Assembly: GCF_014646335.1 (NCBI RefSeq)
Contig: NZ_BMNG01000014.1
Span: 62,001 to 126,000 of the forward strand
Direction of reading: 5' to 3'
Origin: Streptomyces lasiicapitis
GTDB taxonomy: Bacteria; Actinomycetota; Actinomycetes; Streptomycetales; Streptomycetaceae
Length of the DNA: 64,000 bases
A program made the translations under genes and the position numbers. Of this stretch, positions 40,589-50,740 are shown one piece after another; position 1 is the stretch's first letter, and every line of letters starts with the position of its first letter. The notes under the pieces were generated by a model. That model had not been told where the DNA came from. It made no database searches and saw only the letters and a list, made by a program, of their open reading frames with translations.

Positions 40589-43378
40589 ATGGCGTCGAAC
40601 TGCCCCGACTGCGGGGCTCCAGCTCCCGACGAGGCCCGATTCTGCATGAGATGCGGGCGCGAACGCGATCCCGTTCCGGCGGCGGTGCCGGAGGACGCGG
40701 TACCGCCGGAGTCCGGCGGGGCCTCCAAGTCCCTTGAAATGTCCAAGCCTTCGCCGTCCTCGGACGCGTCAAAGTCCCCCGCGGCTCCCGCGGCCCCTGC
40801 GGCCTCCGCGGCCGCCGAGGATCCCAAGGAGCCCGAGGCCGCCCCCGAGGAGCCCGCCGACAAGGCCCTCACCCCCTCAACGCACCCCGCCACCCTGGTA
40901 GTTCCCCCACCTCCAGCGTCACCGGCCACCCCGCCGCCCCCCGCCGCCGCTCCGGTCGCCGCCCCCGCGCCCCCGGCGTCCGCCCCCGCTCCGGCGCTCG
41001 CTCCCGCCGCACCCCCACTCGCATCACCCCCACCTCCGGGCTTCACCCCCGCCCCCTCACCCGTAGGCGCCTACCTCGGCCGTGCCCTCCGCGGTGACTG
41101 GGCCGGGTCCGCCCAAGCAGCCCTGTGGCCGCTCGCGTTGCTGCTCATCACAGCCGTGGGCTTCGCCATCCCCTCGTACGGTCAGGACGGCGGAGGCGGC
41201 GAGGACATCGTCGGGTTCGGCGACCGGCTGCGGATCGCGCTCGCGACAGCGCTCCAGGCGGTCGGCGGCGACGTCACGCTCACCGGCCGCGAGGAACGGA
41301 GCTTCGGCGACTCCTCTCCGCTGGACTCCTCGAGCTCGTCGGACGCCGCGATCGACGGCACCGTGTCGATTCACCTGGTCCCGCTCACGGTGACGGCGCT
41401 GTTCGTCGTGGCGCTGATCATCGGCGTACGCATCCTCAGGAACCGGCAGCGCGCCCGCGCCGCCGCGTACGGCACGAGCCACGTGGGTACGACGGCGGGG
41501 CTCGAAGCGGCCCTGCGCGTCGGTGTGTTGACGGCCGTCGGCGTGCTGGTGCTCGCGCTGTTCGCGCAGCCCGAGATCGAGGGCGTCGAGTTCTCCTCCG
41601 CGCCGTTCCTCGCCATGCTCGGCGCGCTTGGGCTCGCGCTTCTCGTGTCCGTCGCCGTGTTGCACGGCGACGACCTCGCGTACTGGCTTGCCGCACGCCC
41701 CGGCGCGCAGGCGTTCGTGCGCGCCGCGAGTGTGGCCCTGCGCGCCCTCGCGATCGTCCTCGTGCTCGCCTCGGCGGTCGGCTACTTCGCCCTCACCCAG
41801 ATCGACGACCTGTCCGACGCGTCCGACACGGAGGACTCCGGCATCTCGCCGTACGTCGTCGCGCTGCTCCTCCTGCCGAACCTGGGCCTCGCGGCCCTGG
41901 GCGTCGGCTGGGGCGCGCCGCTCGAGGCGGAGGCGACGGGACGGCGTACGACGTACGGCGACAATCAGGAGAGCCACTCGTTCGGGCTCTCCGAACTCGG
42001 TGACCTCTTCAACTCCGGTGCTGTCGTGGGCGCGTTGGCGCTCGGCCTGGTGTGCGCGCTGACGATCGGCGTCCTCGCGGCGCGCCGGTGCGCGGGCCGG
42101 GGCGAGCAGATCCTGGCCGCCGGGCTGTTCTTCGGTCTTTTCCTGCTGCTCGCGGCGATCGGCGGCTTCGGCTTCGAGACCTCGGCGCGCGAGGTGGGCT
42201 ACGGCGGCGACTCGGCCAAGGCCACCCTCGAAGGCGGCGTGAGCATGCCGGACGTGCTGCTGTTCGGGCTGCTGTGGGTGGCGGGCGCGGTGGTGGTGGG
42301 GCCGCTGTTGGCGATGATGGCCGGGGGAGGGGTGGGCGGGCCGCCGATGCCGCCCGGACCGCCCCCGCCCGGCGCGGGTCCCGGCGCGGGCCCCGGCCTG
42401 GGTGACGCGCACAACGCGCCGACCCAGTACGGCATGCCCCTCCAGGGCGGCCCGGCCCCTGGCGCCCCGGCCCCCGCCCCGGGCACCCCGCCCCACGGCA
42501 CCCCGCCGCCCCAAGGCCCCACCCCCACCGCGTACGACGTCCCCCACACCTTCCAACTCGGCCACCCGCAGGCTCCGCAGGCCCCGAGGCCCGCATTCCG
42601 CAGGCCGCGCGGTCGCGCGGGCGTCTGGGTGGCCACGCTCACCGGAGCCTTCGTCATCGGCGGCGGCGCCGCGGCAGGCATCCTGGTCTGGCAGGACAAC
42701 GGCGACGACAAGTCGGACGCCAAGGGCAAGGACGACAAGCCGGCCGTCAGCCGCACCGAGGAGCCGTCCCAGCCCCCGTCGGACACCCCGACGGACGGCG
42801 CCGCACAGCCCACGCCGACCGATCCGTCCACGGACGCCGGTGTCACGGGCGGCGGTACGGACGCGGGCACGACCGGGGGCACGGACGGCTCGGCCACCGA
42901 CAGCGCCGACGACGCCCCCGTGCCCGCCGGTTCGCAGCGCGTGACCGACACGATGGGCTTCTCCTTCGCGGTCCCCGACGGCTGGAGCCGCGAGCGCGGC
43001 GACAACCCGACGCAGATCACGTACGCGGGCCTCACCGGCCCGGAGAACTTCCAGATCGGCGTCATCGACAACGCCGACTACACCTCGTACGGAAACCTCA
43101 AGAACATGGAGGTGCACGCCAAGAAGGACCCGGACAAGTCGGACTACCGGCGCGTCCGCCTGGAGGACACCACCTTCCAGGGGCGCCCGGCCGCGGTCTG
43201 GGAGTACACGTACAAGGACCGCGGGGACCGCACCATCCACGCGATCGACCACAGCTACATCGCGGACAACGGCACGGAGTACGCGCTCCAGCTCTCCTGG
43301 CGCGAGGACTTCTGGCCGGCCGGGCACGGCGCGAAGACGCACCAGACGGCGCTGGACACCTGGCACCTCACCGGATAG
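40589..43378 (+). CDS. Zinc-ribbon polytopic membrane protein, 929 aa
   Basis: A 929-residue protein of unknown function. The N-terminal zinc ribbon has Cys5, Cys8, Cys19 and Cys22 (CPDCG ... CMRCG). It is followed by ~120 residues rich in Pro/Ala, about nine membrane helices at ~170-580, a Pro/Gly linker, a further helix (VWVATLTGAFVIGGGAAAGILVW) and an Asp/Thr/Gly-rich stretch. The final ~140-residue domain (MGFSFAVPDGWSRERGDNPTQI) resembles lipoprotein-type ligand domains found outside the membrane of actinobacterial kinases. It has a good site (CGGAGCG) and lies downstream of menG, with a hairpin between. Confidence 0.7.
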   Translation: MASNCPDCGAPAPDEARFCMRCGRERDPVPAAVPEDAVPPESGGASKSLEMSKPSPSSDASKSPAAPAAPAASAAAEDPKEPEAAPEEPADKALTPSTHPATLVVPPPPASPATPPPPAAAPVAAPAPPASAPAPALAPAAPPLASPPPPGFTPAPSPVGAYLGRALRGDWAGSAQAALWPLALLLITAVGFAIPSYGQDGGGGEDIVGFGDRLRIALATALQAVGGDVTLTGREERSFGDSSPLDSSSSSDAAIDGTVSIHLVPLTVTALFVVALIIGVRILRNRQRARAAAYGTSHVGTTAGLEAALRVGVLTAVGVLVLALFAQPEIEGVEFSSAPFLAMLGALGLALLVSVAVLHGDDLAYWLAARPGAQAFVRAASVALRALAIVLVLASAVGYFALTQIDDLSDASDTEDSGISPYVVALLLLPNLGLAALGVGWGAPLEAEATGRRTTYGDNQESHSFGLSELGDLFNSGAVVGALALGLVCALTIGVLAARRCAGRGEQILAAGLFFGLFLLLAAIGGFGFETSAREVGYGGDSAKATLEGGVSMPDVLLFGLLWVAGAVVVGPLLAMMAGGGVGGPPMPPGPPPPGAGPGAGPGLGDAHNAPTQYGMPLQGGPAPGAPAPAPGTPPHGTPPPQGPTPTAYDVPHTFQLGHPQAPQAPRPAFRRPRGRAGVWVATLTGAFVIGGGAAAGILVWQDNGDDKSDAKGKDDKPAVSRTEEPSQPPSDTPTDGAAQPTPTDPSTDAGVTGGGTDAGTTGGTDGSATDSADDAPVPAGSQRVTDTMGFSFAVPDGWSRERGDNPTQITYAGLTGPENFQIGVIDNADYTSYGNLKNMEVHAKKDPDKSDYRRVRLEDTTFQGRPAAVWEYTYKDRGDRTIHAIDHSYIADNGTEYALQLSWREDFWPAGHGAKTHQTALDTWHLTG

Positions 43379-43389
43379 CCGGACAACTC

Positions 43390-43416
43390 GGGCAGTCCGA
43401 GCACTCCGGACTGCCC
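43390..43416. terminator. Bidirectional hairpin after the zinc-ribbon protein gene
   Basis: GGGCAGTCCG (43390-43399) and CGGACTGCCC (43407-43416) are perfect 10-bp arms with a 7-nt loop, 12 bp after the stop and facing the leftward PASTA gene. Confidence 0.7.
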
Positions 43417-43544
43417 TCCGGCGGGCGGTAGTTCGAGGCGGCGCACGCCCCAGGCGCGCGCCGCCTCCGTCACGTCCGCTGCGGCTCCGCGACACGCGTC
43501 CGGCCGCGGCGGCCCGGGGAACCGCTCCGCGGCCCGCCTGCGCC

Positions 43545-43907
43545 TCAGCCGCTCGCGACCCCCACCTCCGGCTGCCCCGGCTCGTCCAGCTCCCGCTGGA
43601 GCCCGCCGTCGGGCGGCCCCGGGCGCCGCGGCTCGCGCACGCCCGCGCCGCCCCCGCCCTCCTGCGGCCCCACGTCGAACCACACGGTCACGACGGCGCC
43701 GCGCGGGATCTCGGCGTCGGGCGGGGGGTATTGGCGTACGACGTAGTCGAGCACCAGGTCGTGGAAGTCGGGCCGGTCGGGCGCGCTGAGCCGCACCCCG
43801 TGCTTGGCGGCCGTCTCGCGCGCGTCCATCGCCATCAGTCCGACCAAGCGCGGTACGCGCACTTCCGGCGGCCCGGCAGGCCCGGGTGTCTTCGGCACAG
43901 GCGTCAC
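43545..43907 (-). CDS. Small PASTA-domain protein, 120 aa
   Basis: A 120-residue protein with one PASTA domain (VRVPRLVGLMAMDARETAAKHG ... VVRQYPPPDAEIPRGAVVTVWFD) and a Pro/Gly/Arg-rich tail. It has no signal peptide or membrane helix, which is unusual as most PASTA domains are extracellular. I chose the GTG at 43905-43907, near a G-rich site; a start further upstream cannot be excluded. Its ligand is unknown. Confidence 0.65.
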   Translation of the reverse strand: MTPVPKTPGPAGPPEVRVPRLVGLMAMDARETAAKHGVRLSAPDRPDFHDLVLDYVVRQYPPPDAEIPRGAVVTVWFDVGPQEGGGGAGVREPRRPGPPDGGLQRELDEPGQPEVGVASG

Positions 43908-44040
43908 CCCCCAGCGGTAAGGGCAGGGTAGCTTCGCCACGGCGGACCACAACCCCGGCCGACCGCGGCCCTGGCCGACCACAGCCCCCGCCGGGGACAA
44001 CCCCGGCCGGACAGCGACCCCGCGCCCGGCCGGGGAGCCG

Positions 44041-44610
44041 CTACAGCGTGAGCCGGTAGCAGTACGCCGTCACACCCGTGCTGGGCGAAGTGAACATCTC
44101 CGCGCGCTCCATCCCGAGCCGCCGCGCGACCGCCATCGACCGCTCGTTGCGTATGTCGATCATCGCGACCACCGACCGCACGCCCGCCTCCCGCACCCGC
44201 TCCAGCGTCGCCCGCGCGGCCGCGGTCGCGTACCCGTGGCCCCACGCCGACCGCGCCAGCCGCCAGCCGATCTCGATCTCACCCGTCGGCCCCCACTCCC
44301 GGGGCCACGGCATGGCTCCGGCGAAGCCGATGGGCTCGCCCTCGGGGTCGAGCAAGGTCCACATGCAGAAGCCGAGTTCGGCGTCGTGTCTGCGCTGTCG
44401 CGCGGTCAGCTCCTCGTACGTCGACCGCTCGCCGCTCCAGCCGCCGACGAACTCCATGACCTCCGGGTCGTCGAACAGCCGGTGCCAGACGAAGGCGTCC
44501 TCGTCGGTCGGGACGCGCAGCCGCACTGCGGGGCCCGAGGCGCCCGCGTCGTTCCTGGGGCTCGCGTCGGCCATGGGGCCCGCTTCGCTCACGTCGCTCA
44601 CATCGCTCAC
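44041..44610 (-). CDS. GNAT acetyltransferase (RimJ/RimL type)
   Basis: A 189-residue acetyltransferase with RLRVPTDEDAFVWHRLFDDPEV at the front, EIGWRLARSAWGHGYATAAARATL (acetyl-CoA loop) and IDIRNERSMAVARRLGM, all typical of RimJ/RimL-like GNATs. The N-terminus has a short repeat (SDVSDVSE) from 9-bp repeats that also provides several GTG starts, so the exact start is unclear; the ATG of MADASPRN is a candidate. It is divergent from the menJ-like gene. The substrate is unknown. Confidence 0.85.
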   Translation of the reverse strand: MSDVSDVSEAGPMADASPRNDAGASGPAVRLRVPTDEDAFVWHRLFDDPEVMEFVGGWSGERSTYEELTARQRRHDAELGFCMWTLLDPEGEPIGFAGAMPWPREWGPTGEIEIGWRLARSAWGHGYATAAARATLERVREAGVRSVVAMIDIRNERSMAVARRLGMERAEMFTSPSTGVTAYCYRLTL

Positions 44611-44707
44611 AAGTGGCCCTTCGCCTGGTTGATCGGTACCGCCTCATAGACTGCCCATATCCCGTGCCCGTCGGCACAATGATTTCGAGCCTTGGGGAGA
44701 ACCCGCC

Positions 44708-45991
44708 GTGACCGAGCCCCTCTCCGAACACACCGCTGACGTCATCGTCGTCGGGGCCGGGCCAGCCGGTTCGGCCACGGCGTACCACCTGGCGAAGTCC
44801 GGACTCGACGTACTCCTCCTCGAAAAGACCGCGTTCCCACGGGAGAAGGTCTGCGGCGACGGCCTCACCCCGCGCGCCACCAAGCAGCTCGTGTCGATGG
44901 GGATCGACATCTCCGAAGAGGCGGGCTGGCTGCGGAACAAGGGCCTCCGCATCATCGGAGGCGGCGTACGGCTGCAACTGGATTGGCCGGAACTCGCCTC
45001 TTTCCCGGACTACGGACTCGTACGCAAGCGCGACGACTTCGACGAGCAGCTCGCCCGGCAGGCGCAGAAGGCGGGCGCCCGCCTTCACGAGCGCTGCAAC
45101 GTGGGCGCCCCGATCATCGACGACCGCACCGGCCGCATCACCGGCGTGCACGCCAAGATGGGCGAGGAGAAGACGCCGGTCACCTTCCACGCGCCGCTGG
45201 TCGTGGCCGCGGACGGCAACTCCACGCGCCTGTCGCTCGCGATGGGCCTGCACCGCCGCGAGGACCGCCCGATGGGCGTCGCGGTGCGTACGTACTTCAC
45301 GTCGCCGCGCCACGACGACGACTACCTGGAGTCCTGGCTGGAGCTGTGGGACCGGCGCGGTGCGCAGGACCGGCTGCTTCCCGGCTACGGCTGGATCTTC
45401 GGCATGGGCGACGGCACGTCGAATGTCGGCCTCGGTGTCCTGAACACCTCCGCCGCCTTCAAGGAGCTCGACTGGCGCGAGATCCTCAAGGCCTGGTGCG
45501 CCTCGATGCCGGCGGACTGGGGCTACACGCCCGAGAACATGACGATGCCCATCCGCGGCGCCGCCCTGCCGATGGCCTTCAACCGCCAGCCGCACTACAC
45601 CCGCGGCCTGCTGCTCGTCGGCGACGCGGGCGGCCTCGTCAACCCGTTCAACGGCGAGGGCATCGCGTACGCCATGGAGTCGGGGCAGATCGCCGCCGAG
45701 GTCATCGTGCAGGCCCACGCCCGCGCCACGCCCGCCCAGCGCGAACTGGCCCTGCAGAACTACCCGAAGACCCTCAAGGAGGTCTACGGCGGCTACTACA
45801 CGCTCGGCCGCGCCTTCGTGAAGCTCATCGGCAACCCGAAGGTCATGAAGATCGCCACCCAGCGCGGCCTCACGCACCCGGTCCTGATGAAGTTCACGTT
45901 GAAGATGCTGGCGAACCTGACGGACCCGACGGGCGGCGACGCGGCGGACCGGATCATCAACGGCCTGAGCAAGGTGGCCCCGAAGGCCTGA
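44708..45991 (+). CDS. menJ: Geranylgeranyl-reductase-family flavoprotein (menaquinone reductase MenJ-like)
   Basis: A 427-residue FAD oxidoreductase. The dinucleotide site is VIVVGAGPAGSATAYHLAKSG, followed by CGDGLTPRATKQL, GWIFGMGDGTSNVGLG and a second FAD motif LLVGDAGGLVNPFNGEGIAYAMESG. Close actinobacterial relatives (MenJ) saturate an isoprene unit of menaquinone. Position next to the quinone genes and the nuo operon supports this. GTG start. It ends at a 16-bp perfect hairpin. Confidence 0.8.
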   Translation: MTEPLSEHTADVIVVGAGPAGSATAYHLAKSGLDVLLLEKTAFPREKVCGDGLTPRATKQLVSMGIDISEEAGWLRNKGLRIIGGGVRLQLDWPELASFPDYGLVRKRDDFDEQLARQAQKAGARLHERCNVGAPIIDDRTGRITGVHAKMGEEKTPVTFHAPLVVAADGNSTRLSLAMGLHRREDRPMGVAVRTYFTSPRHDDDYLESWLELWDRRGAQDRLLPGYGWIFGMGDGTSNVGLGVLNTSAAFKELDWREILKAWCASMPADWGYTPENMTMPIRGAALPMAFNRQPHYTRGLLLVGDAGGLVNPFNGEGIAYAMESGQIAAEVIVQAHARATPAQRELALQNYPKTLKEVYGGYYTLGRAFVKLIGNPKVMKIATQRGLTHPVLMKFTLKMLANLTDPTGGDAADRIINGLSKVAPKA

Positions 45992-46024
45992 GACGGTCCC
46001 TGAGACGGCCTCTGGGCGCACGAG

Positions 46025-46060
46025 GAAGGGCCGGAACCCCGCTGGGGGTTCCGGCCCTTC
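46025..46060. terminator. 16-bp perfect-arm bidirectional terminator
   Basis: GAAGGGCCGGAACCCC (46025-46040) and GGGGTTCCGGCCCTTC (46045-46060) are perfect arms around GCTG. It lies between convergent menJ-like and NlpC/P60 genes. Confidence 0.85.
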
Positions 46061-46090
46061 TCGCGTACGTCGTGGACGTACGGGAAGCCG

Positions 46091-46930
46091 TCAGAGGACG
46101 CGCACGGCGCCCGAGGCCGGGTAACCGGAGAGGTCCTGGATCACGACGCCCTTGCCGGGGTTCGCGGCGTCCAGGTACTGGCCGTTACCGATGTAGACAC
46201 CGACGTGGTACGCGGAGCCCGCGCCGCCCCAGTAAAGGATGTCGCCCACCTGGAGGTTGGAGAGCGAGACGGGGGTGCCGGCCGTCGACTGCGCCTGCGA
46301 GACGCGCGGCAGGTCGACGCCGACCTGCTTGAAGGCGGCCTGGACGAGGCTGGAGCAGTCCCACGCGTTGGGGCCCGAGGCGCCCATGACGTAGGCGTCG
46401 CCGAGCTGCGCCTTCAGGAAGCTGATGACCGTCGAGACGCTGCCGCTGGAGGGCGCGGAGACATTGGAGGACGGGGTGTCGGCGGAGGAGGAGCCGCCGC
46501 CGGAGGGCGTGGAGGCCGTGTTGAGCTGGGTGCGCTCGGCGTCACGCGCGGCGCGCTCCCGCTCGGCCTTGCGCTTGGCCTCGGCTTCGGCCTTCTTCTT
46601 GGCCTCCGCCTTCTTCTTGGCCTCGGCCTGGTCCTCGGCGGCCTGCTTGGCGGCCTTCACGGCGGCCGCGTCCTGCTGGGCGCGGGCCTCGTAGCTGTCG
46701 GCGGTCTGCGCGGTGGCGTCCGCCGACTGGGCGATCTGCGCGGACAGATCGGCCGTCAGGGTGGGCAGTTCGATGGTCTCAGTCACCGGCTCGGCGGCGT
46801 TCGCCGTACCAGCGGCGGCGGCCACTGCCAGGGTGCTGAGGACGCCACCGGCAACTCCGGCGCGCAGAGCCATCTTCGACGCGCTGCGGCGGGGCTTCCG
46901 GTGGCTGGGTATGTGAGCGGTGTGGGACAT
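46091..46930 (-). CDS. Secreted NlpC/P60 cell-wall endopeptidase
   Basis: A 279-residue exported hydrolase. The signal peptide is long with a basic N-region (HRKPRRSASKMALRAG) and ends near TANA. An Ala/Lys/Glu coiled-coil follows at about 70-145, with a Ser/Gly linker, then an NlpC/P60 domain. The catalytic Cys is in NAWDCSSLV, the His in YHVGVYIG, and a polar third residue in QYLDAANPG. It cuts peptidoglycan stem peptides. The ATG at 46928-46930 fits the signal peptide; longer forms would spoil it. An ~800-bp spacer lies upstream. Confidence 0.9.
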   Translation of the reverse strand: MSHTAHIPSHRKPRRSASKMALRAGVAGGVLSTLAVAAAAGTANAAEPVTETIELPTLTADLSAQIAQSADATAQTADSYEARAQQDAAAVKAAKQAAEDQAEAKKKAEAKKKAEAEAKRKAERERAARDAERTQLNTASTPSGGGSSSADTPSSNVSAPSSGSVSTVISFLKAQLGDAYVMGASGPNAWDCSSLVQAAFKQVGVDLPRVSQAQSTAGTPVSLSNLQVGDILYWGGAGSAYHVGVYIGNGQYLDAANPGKGVVIQDLSGYPASGAVRVL

Positions 46931-47630
46931 GAGAACAACCGCTATCAGGGACACACGGTTCCCTTCAAGAAACGTGTGCTGCGCCACAGTTGCCCGGCGC
47001 GCGACTGAATCTCGGGCGTGTCGCTTCTTATTGACGCCGTAACGGGCAATGCGGACAGTCGTGATCACGCCTGTGATCATGGGTTATCTGTGTTACGTCC
47101 GAATTGCCCCCGGACTACCACCAGGTGAGCCGGTTGGCCAAGCCCTGTTGTTCGCCCCCCAGTTCGGGTGTGGCACAGGTCACCTCGGGAGCCCTGTTGC
47201 ACCTCCCTGAGATCTCACCGAGACCGGGCCGAGATATTCCGGCGGTCGCGACGCCTGCCTCTCCCGTCGAGTGCGTCCGCCTCTCCCGGTGGCCGACTCG
47301 TGAATCTTGGTGACCGACTCGTGAATCGGTGCACACGTCCACACCCGTCCACATCTCTGCCGCCAAAGTGTGAACGCGCTCCTCTATCAAGCGGCCGCGT
47401 CCAGCACCAATTTGCCTGTAGCGGCCATCTCTTGATAGTGCAACCCCGCCCCGACCAGGCCTGACGCGCCGAGATGTCACCTCTGGTGATCACTCAGGCG
47501 CTTCGCGTACGAAGATCACCGCTCATCCGACTTCATGATCCTTCGTCAGGTGGTGGAGATCACAAAGCCGTTGTCGTACCCCGTGTCGCAGATCACAGAC
47601 CGGCAGGCATAAGATGCGGGGCAGTTGGGC
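46931..47630. promoter_or_regulatory. Long gene-free spacer between NlpC/P60 and nuoA
   Basis: About 800 bp without a convincing gene separate the divergent NlpC/P60 and nuo units. Visible structures are TGATCAC-GCCT-GTGATCA at 47062-47079 (perfect), a near-tandem CCGACTCGTGAATC at 47293-47306 and 47314-47327, and a long imperfect inverted repeat at 47384-47438. Several GATCAC words lie between 47480 and 47600. A -10-like TAAGAT lies at 47610-47615. Confidence 0.5.
47384..47438. repeat. Long inverted repeat in the nuo leader region
   Basis: CTATCAAG plus GGCCGC (47384-47398) matches GCGGCC plus CTTGATAG (47421-47438) as reverse complements, with a 22-bp centre and small unequal inserts. It could form a hairpin or a spaced operator. 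Confidence 0.6.
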
Positions 47631-47631
47631 T

Positions 47632-47647
47632 TGTGACCTGCTTCACA
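47632..47647. promoter_or_regulatory. Rex operator (ROP) upstream of nuoA
   Basis: TGTGACCTGCTTCACA differs from the S. coelicolor Rex consensus TGTGAACNNNTTCACA at one position. It lies 86 bp before the nuoA start and just after a -10-like TAAGAT. Rex represses respiratory genes when NADH is low; regulation of nuo by Rex is known in Streptomyces as I recall. Confidence 0.8.
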
Positions 47648-47732
47648 TGTAAGCGATCTTCGCGTGTGGGCGGGCTTCGCAAATCCGATGCAACCGCCAG
47701 CAGTCAGTGCCGACTGAGAGGAGCGAGGAGCG

Positions 47733-48092
47733 GTGAACGCGTATGCGCCCATCCTCGTACTGGGAGCCCTCGGGGCAGGCTTTGCGATCTTCTCCGTGGT
47801 CATGGCCACGCTTATCGGTCCAAAGCGGTACAACCGCGCGAAGCTCGAGGCCTACGAGTGCGGGATCGAGCCGACCCCCACGCCGGCCGGCGGCGGGCGC
47901 TTCCCCATCAAGTACTACCTGACGGCGATGCTCTTCATCGTCTTCGACATCGAGATCGTCTTTCTCTATCCCTGGGCCGTCACCTTCGACGCCCTGGGGA
48001 TTTTCGGGCTCGTGGAGATGCTGCTCTTCGTGCTCACCGTCTTCGTCGCCTACGCGTACGTATGGCGGCGCGGCGGCCTGGAATGGGACTGA
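47733..48092 (+). CDS. nuoA: NADH-quinone oxidoreductase subunit A
   Basis: A 119-residue membrane subunit with three helices. The conserved loop KLEAYECGIEPT and RFPIKYYLTAMLFIVFDIEIVFLYPW are diagnostic. GTG start with GAGGAG site. It is the first gene of a 14-gene operon and part of the Q-module/membrane joint of complex I. Confidence 0.97.
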   Translation: MNAYAPILVLGALGAGFAIFSVVMATLIGPKRYNRAKLEAYECGIEPTPTPAGGGRFPIKYYLTAMLFIVFDIEIVFLYPWAVTFDALGIFGLVEMLLFVLTVFVAYAYVWRRGGLEWD

Positions 48093-48105
48093 GGAGCCAC
48101 TGAGC

Positions 48106-48660
48106 ATGGGACTCGAAGAGAAACTGCCGAGCGGATTCCTGCTGACCACCGTCGAGCAGGCCGCAGGGTGGGTGCGCAAGTCATCCGTCTTCCCCGCCAC
48201 GTTCGGACTCGCGTGCTGCGCCATCGAGATGATGACGACCGGCGCCGGGCGGTACGACCTGGCGCGCTTCGGCATGGAGGTCTTCCGCGGCTCACCCCGC
48301 CAGGCGGACCTGATGATCGTGGCCGGGCGGGTGAGCCAGAAGATGGCGCCCGTCCTGCGCCAGGTCTACGACCAGATGCCGAACCCCAAGTGGGTCATCT
48401 CCATGGGGGTCTGCGCCTCGTCGGGCGGAATGTTCAACAATTACGCGATTGTGCAGGGCGTCGACCATGTCGTCCCCGTCGACATCTATCTGCCCGGCTG
48501 CCCGCCCCGGCCCGAGATGCTGATGGACGCCATTCTCAAGCTGCACCAGAAGATCCAGACCTCCAAGCTCGGCGTGAACGCCGAGGAAGCGGCCCGCGAG
48601 GCGGAGGAGGCGGCCCTCAAGGCACTCCCCACCATTGAGATGAAGGGGCTGCTGCGGTGA
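48106..48660 (+). CDS. nuoB: NADH-quinone oxidoreductase subunit B
   Basis: A 184-residue subunit carrying the N2 4Fe-4S cluster. The tandem cysteines are in FGLACCAIEMM, with further ligands in MGVCASSGGMF and LPGCPPRPE. It lies at the quinone site with NuoD. Its stop overlaps nuoC. Confidence 0.97.
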   Translation: MGLEEKLPSGFLLTTVEQAAGWVRKSSVFPATFGLACCAIEMMTTGAGRYDLARFGMEVFRGSPRQADLMIVAGRVSQKMAPVLRQVYDQMPNPKWVISMGVCASSGGMFNNYAIVQGVDHVVPVDIYLPGCPPRPEMLMDAILKLHQKIQTSKLGVNAEEAAREAEEAALKALPTIEMKGLLR

Positions 48661-49405
48661 GCGAGAAGCACCCGAACAACGAGGGCACACCCGGCGGCGC
48701 CGGCGAGCAGGCGAACGGCACCGGCGTCCCGGCACCGCGCGACGCCGCCGGCGAGGTCATCGGCGTACGCAGGGGCATGTTCGGCGCCGACAACGGCGGC
48801 GACACCTCCGGCTACGGCGGACTCGTCCGCACCATCACGCTGCCCGGCGCCTCCTCGCGCCCCTACGGCGGCTGGTTCGACGAAGTCGCCGACGAACTCG
48901 AAGGCGCCCTGGAGGAACAGGGACTCGTCCCCGAGAACGCCATCGAGAAGACCGTCGTCGACCGCGGCGAGCTCACCTTCCACATCGCGCGCGAGCACCT
49001 CCTGCGGGTGGCCCGCACCCTGCGCGACGACCCGGCGCTGCGCTTCGAACTGTGCACCGGCGTCTCCGGGGTGCACTTCCTCGGCGACAAGGGCCGCGAG
49101 CTGCACGCCGTCTACCACCTGCGCTCGATCACCCACAACCGCCTGATCCGCCTCGAAGTCAGCGCCCCGGACGCCGATCCGCACGTCCCCTCACTGGTCG
49201 CGGTCTATCCGACGAACGACTGGCACGAGCGCGAGACCTACGACTTCTTCGGCCTGATCTTCGACGGCCACCCGGCCCTCACGCGGATCATGATGCCGGA
49301 CGACTGGCAGGGCTTCCCGCAGCGCAAGGACTATCCCCTCGGCGGCATCCCCGTCGAATACAAGGGCGCCCAGATCCCGGCTCCGGACCAGCGGAGGTCG
49401 TACTC

Positions 49406-49409
<4 letters not shown>
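48657..49409 (+). CDS. nuoC: NADH-quinone oxidoreductase subunit C
   Basis: A 250-residue 30-kDa-type subunit. Core motif is NDWHERETYDFFGLIFDGHPAL, and RIMMPDDWQGFPQRKDYPLGG is at the end. The N-terminal ~60 residues are a Gly/Asn-rich extension. GTG start overlapping nuoB. NuoC and NuoD are separate, unlike E. coli. Confidence 0.96.

Positions 49410-50736
<1,327 letters not shown>

Positions 50737-50740
<4 letters not shown>

Noticed and set aside
41057..43495. An 812-codon minus-strand frame opposite the zinc-ribbon protein gene
   Set aside because: The plus-strand product has clear membrane helices and a Cys4 ribbon. The minus frame is Arg/Gly/Asp-rich without motifs.
46931..47300. A ydaO-type (c-di-AMP) riboswitch upstream of the NlpC/P60 gene
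   Set aside because: Streptomyces wall-hydrolase genes can carry one, so I looked for the conserved GGGTGAATC and CCGACAGC-type blocks on the minus strand. I did not find them. A covariance-model search would settle it.
47474..48103. A 209-codon plus-strand frame running into nuoA/nuoB
   Set aside because: It overlaps nuoA in another frame, and its product is Arg-rich without motifs. nuoA itself has a clear site and family match.
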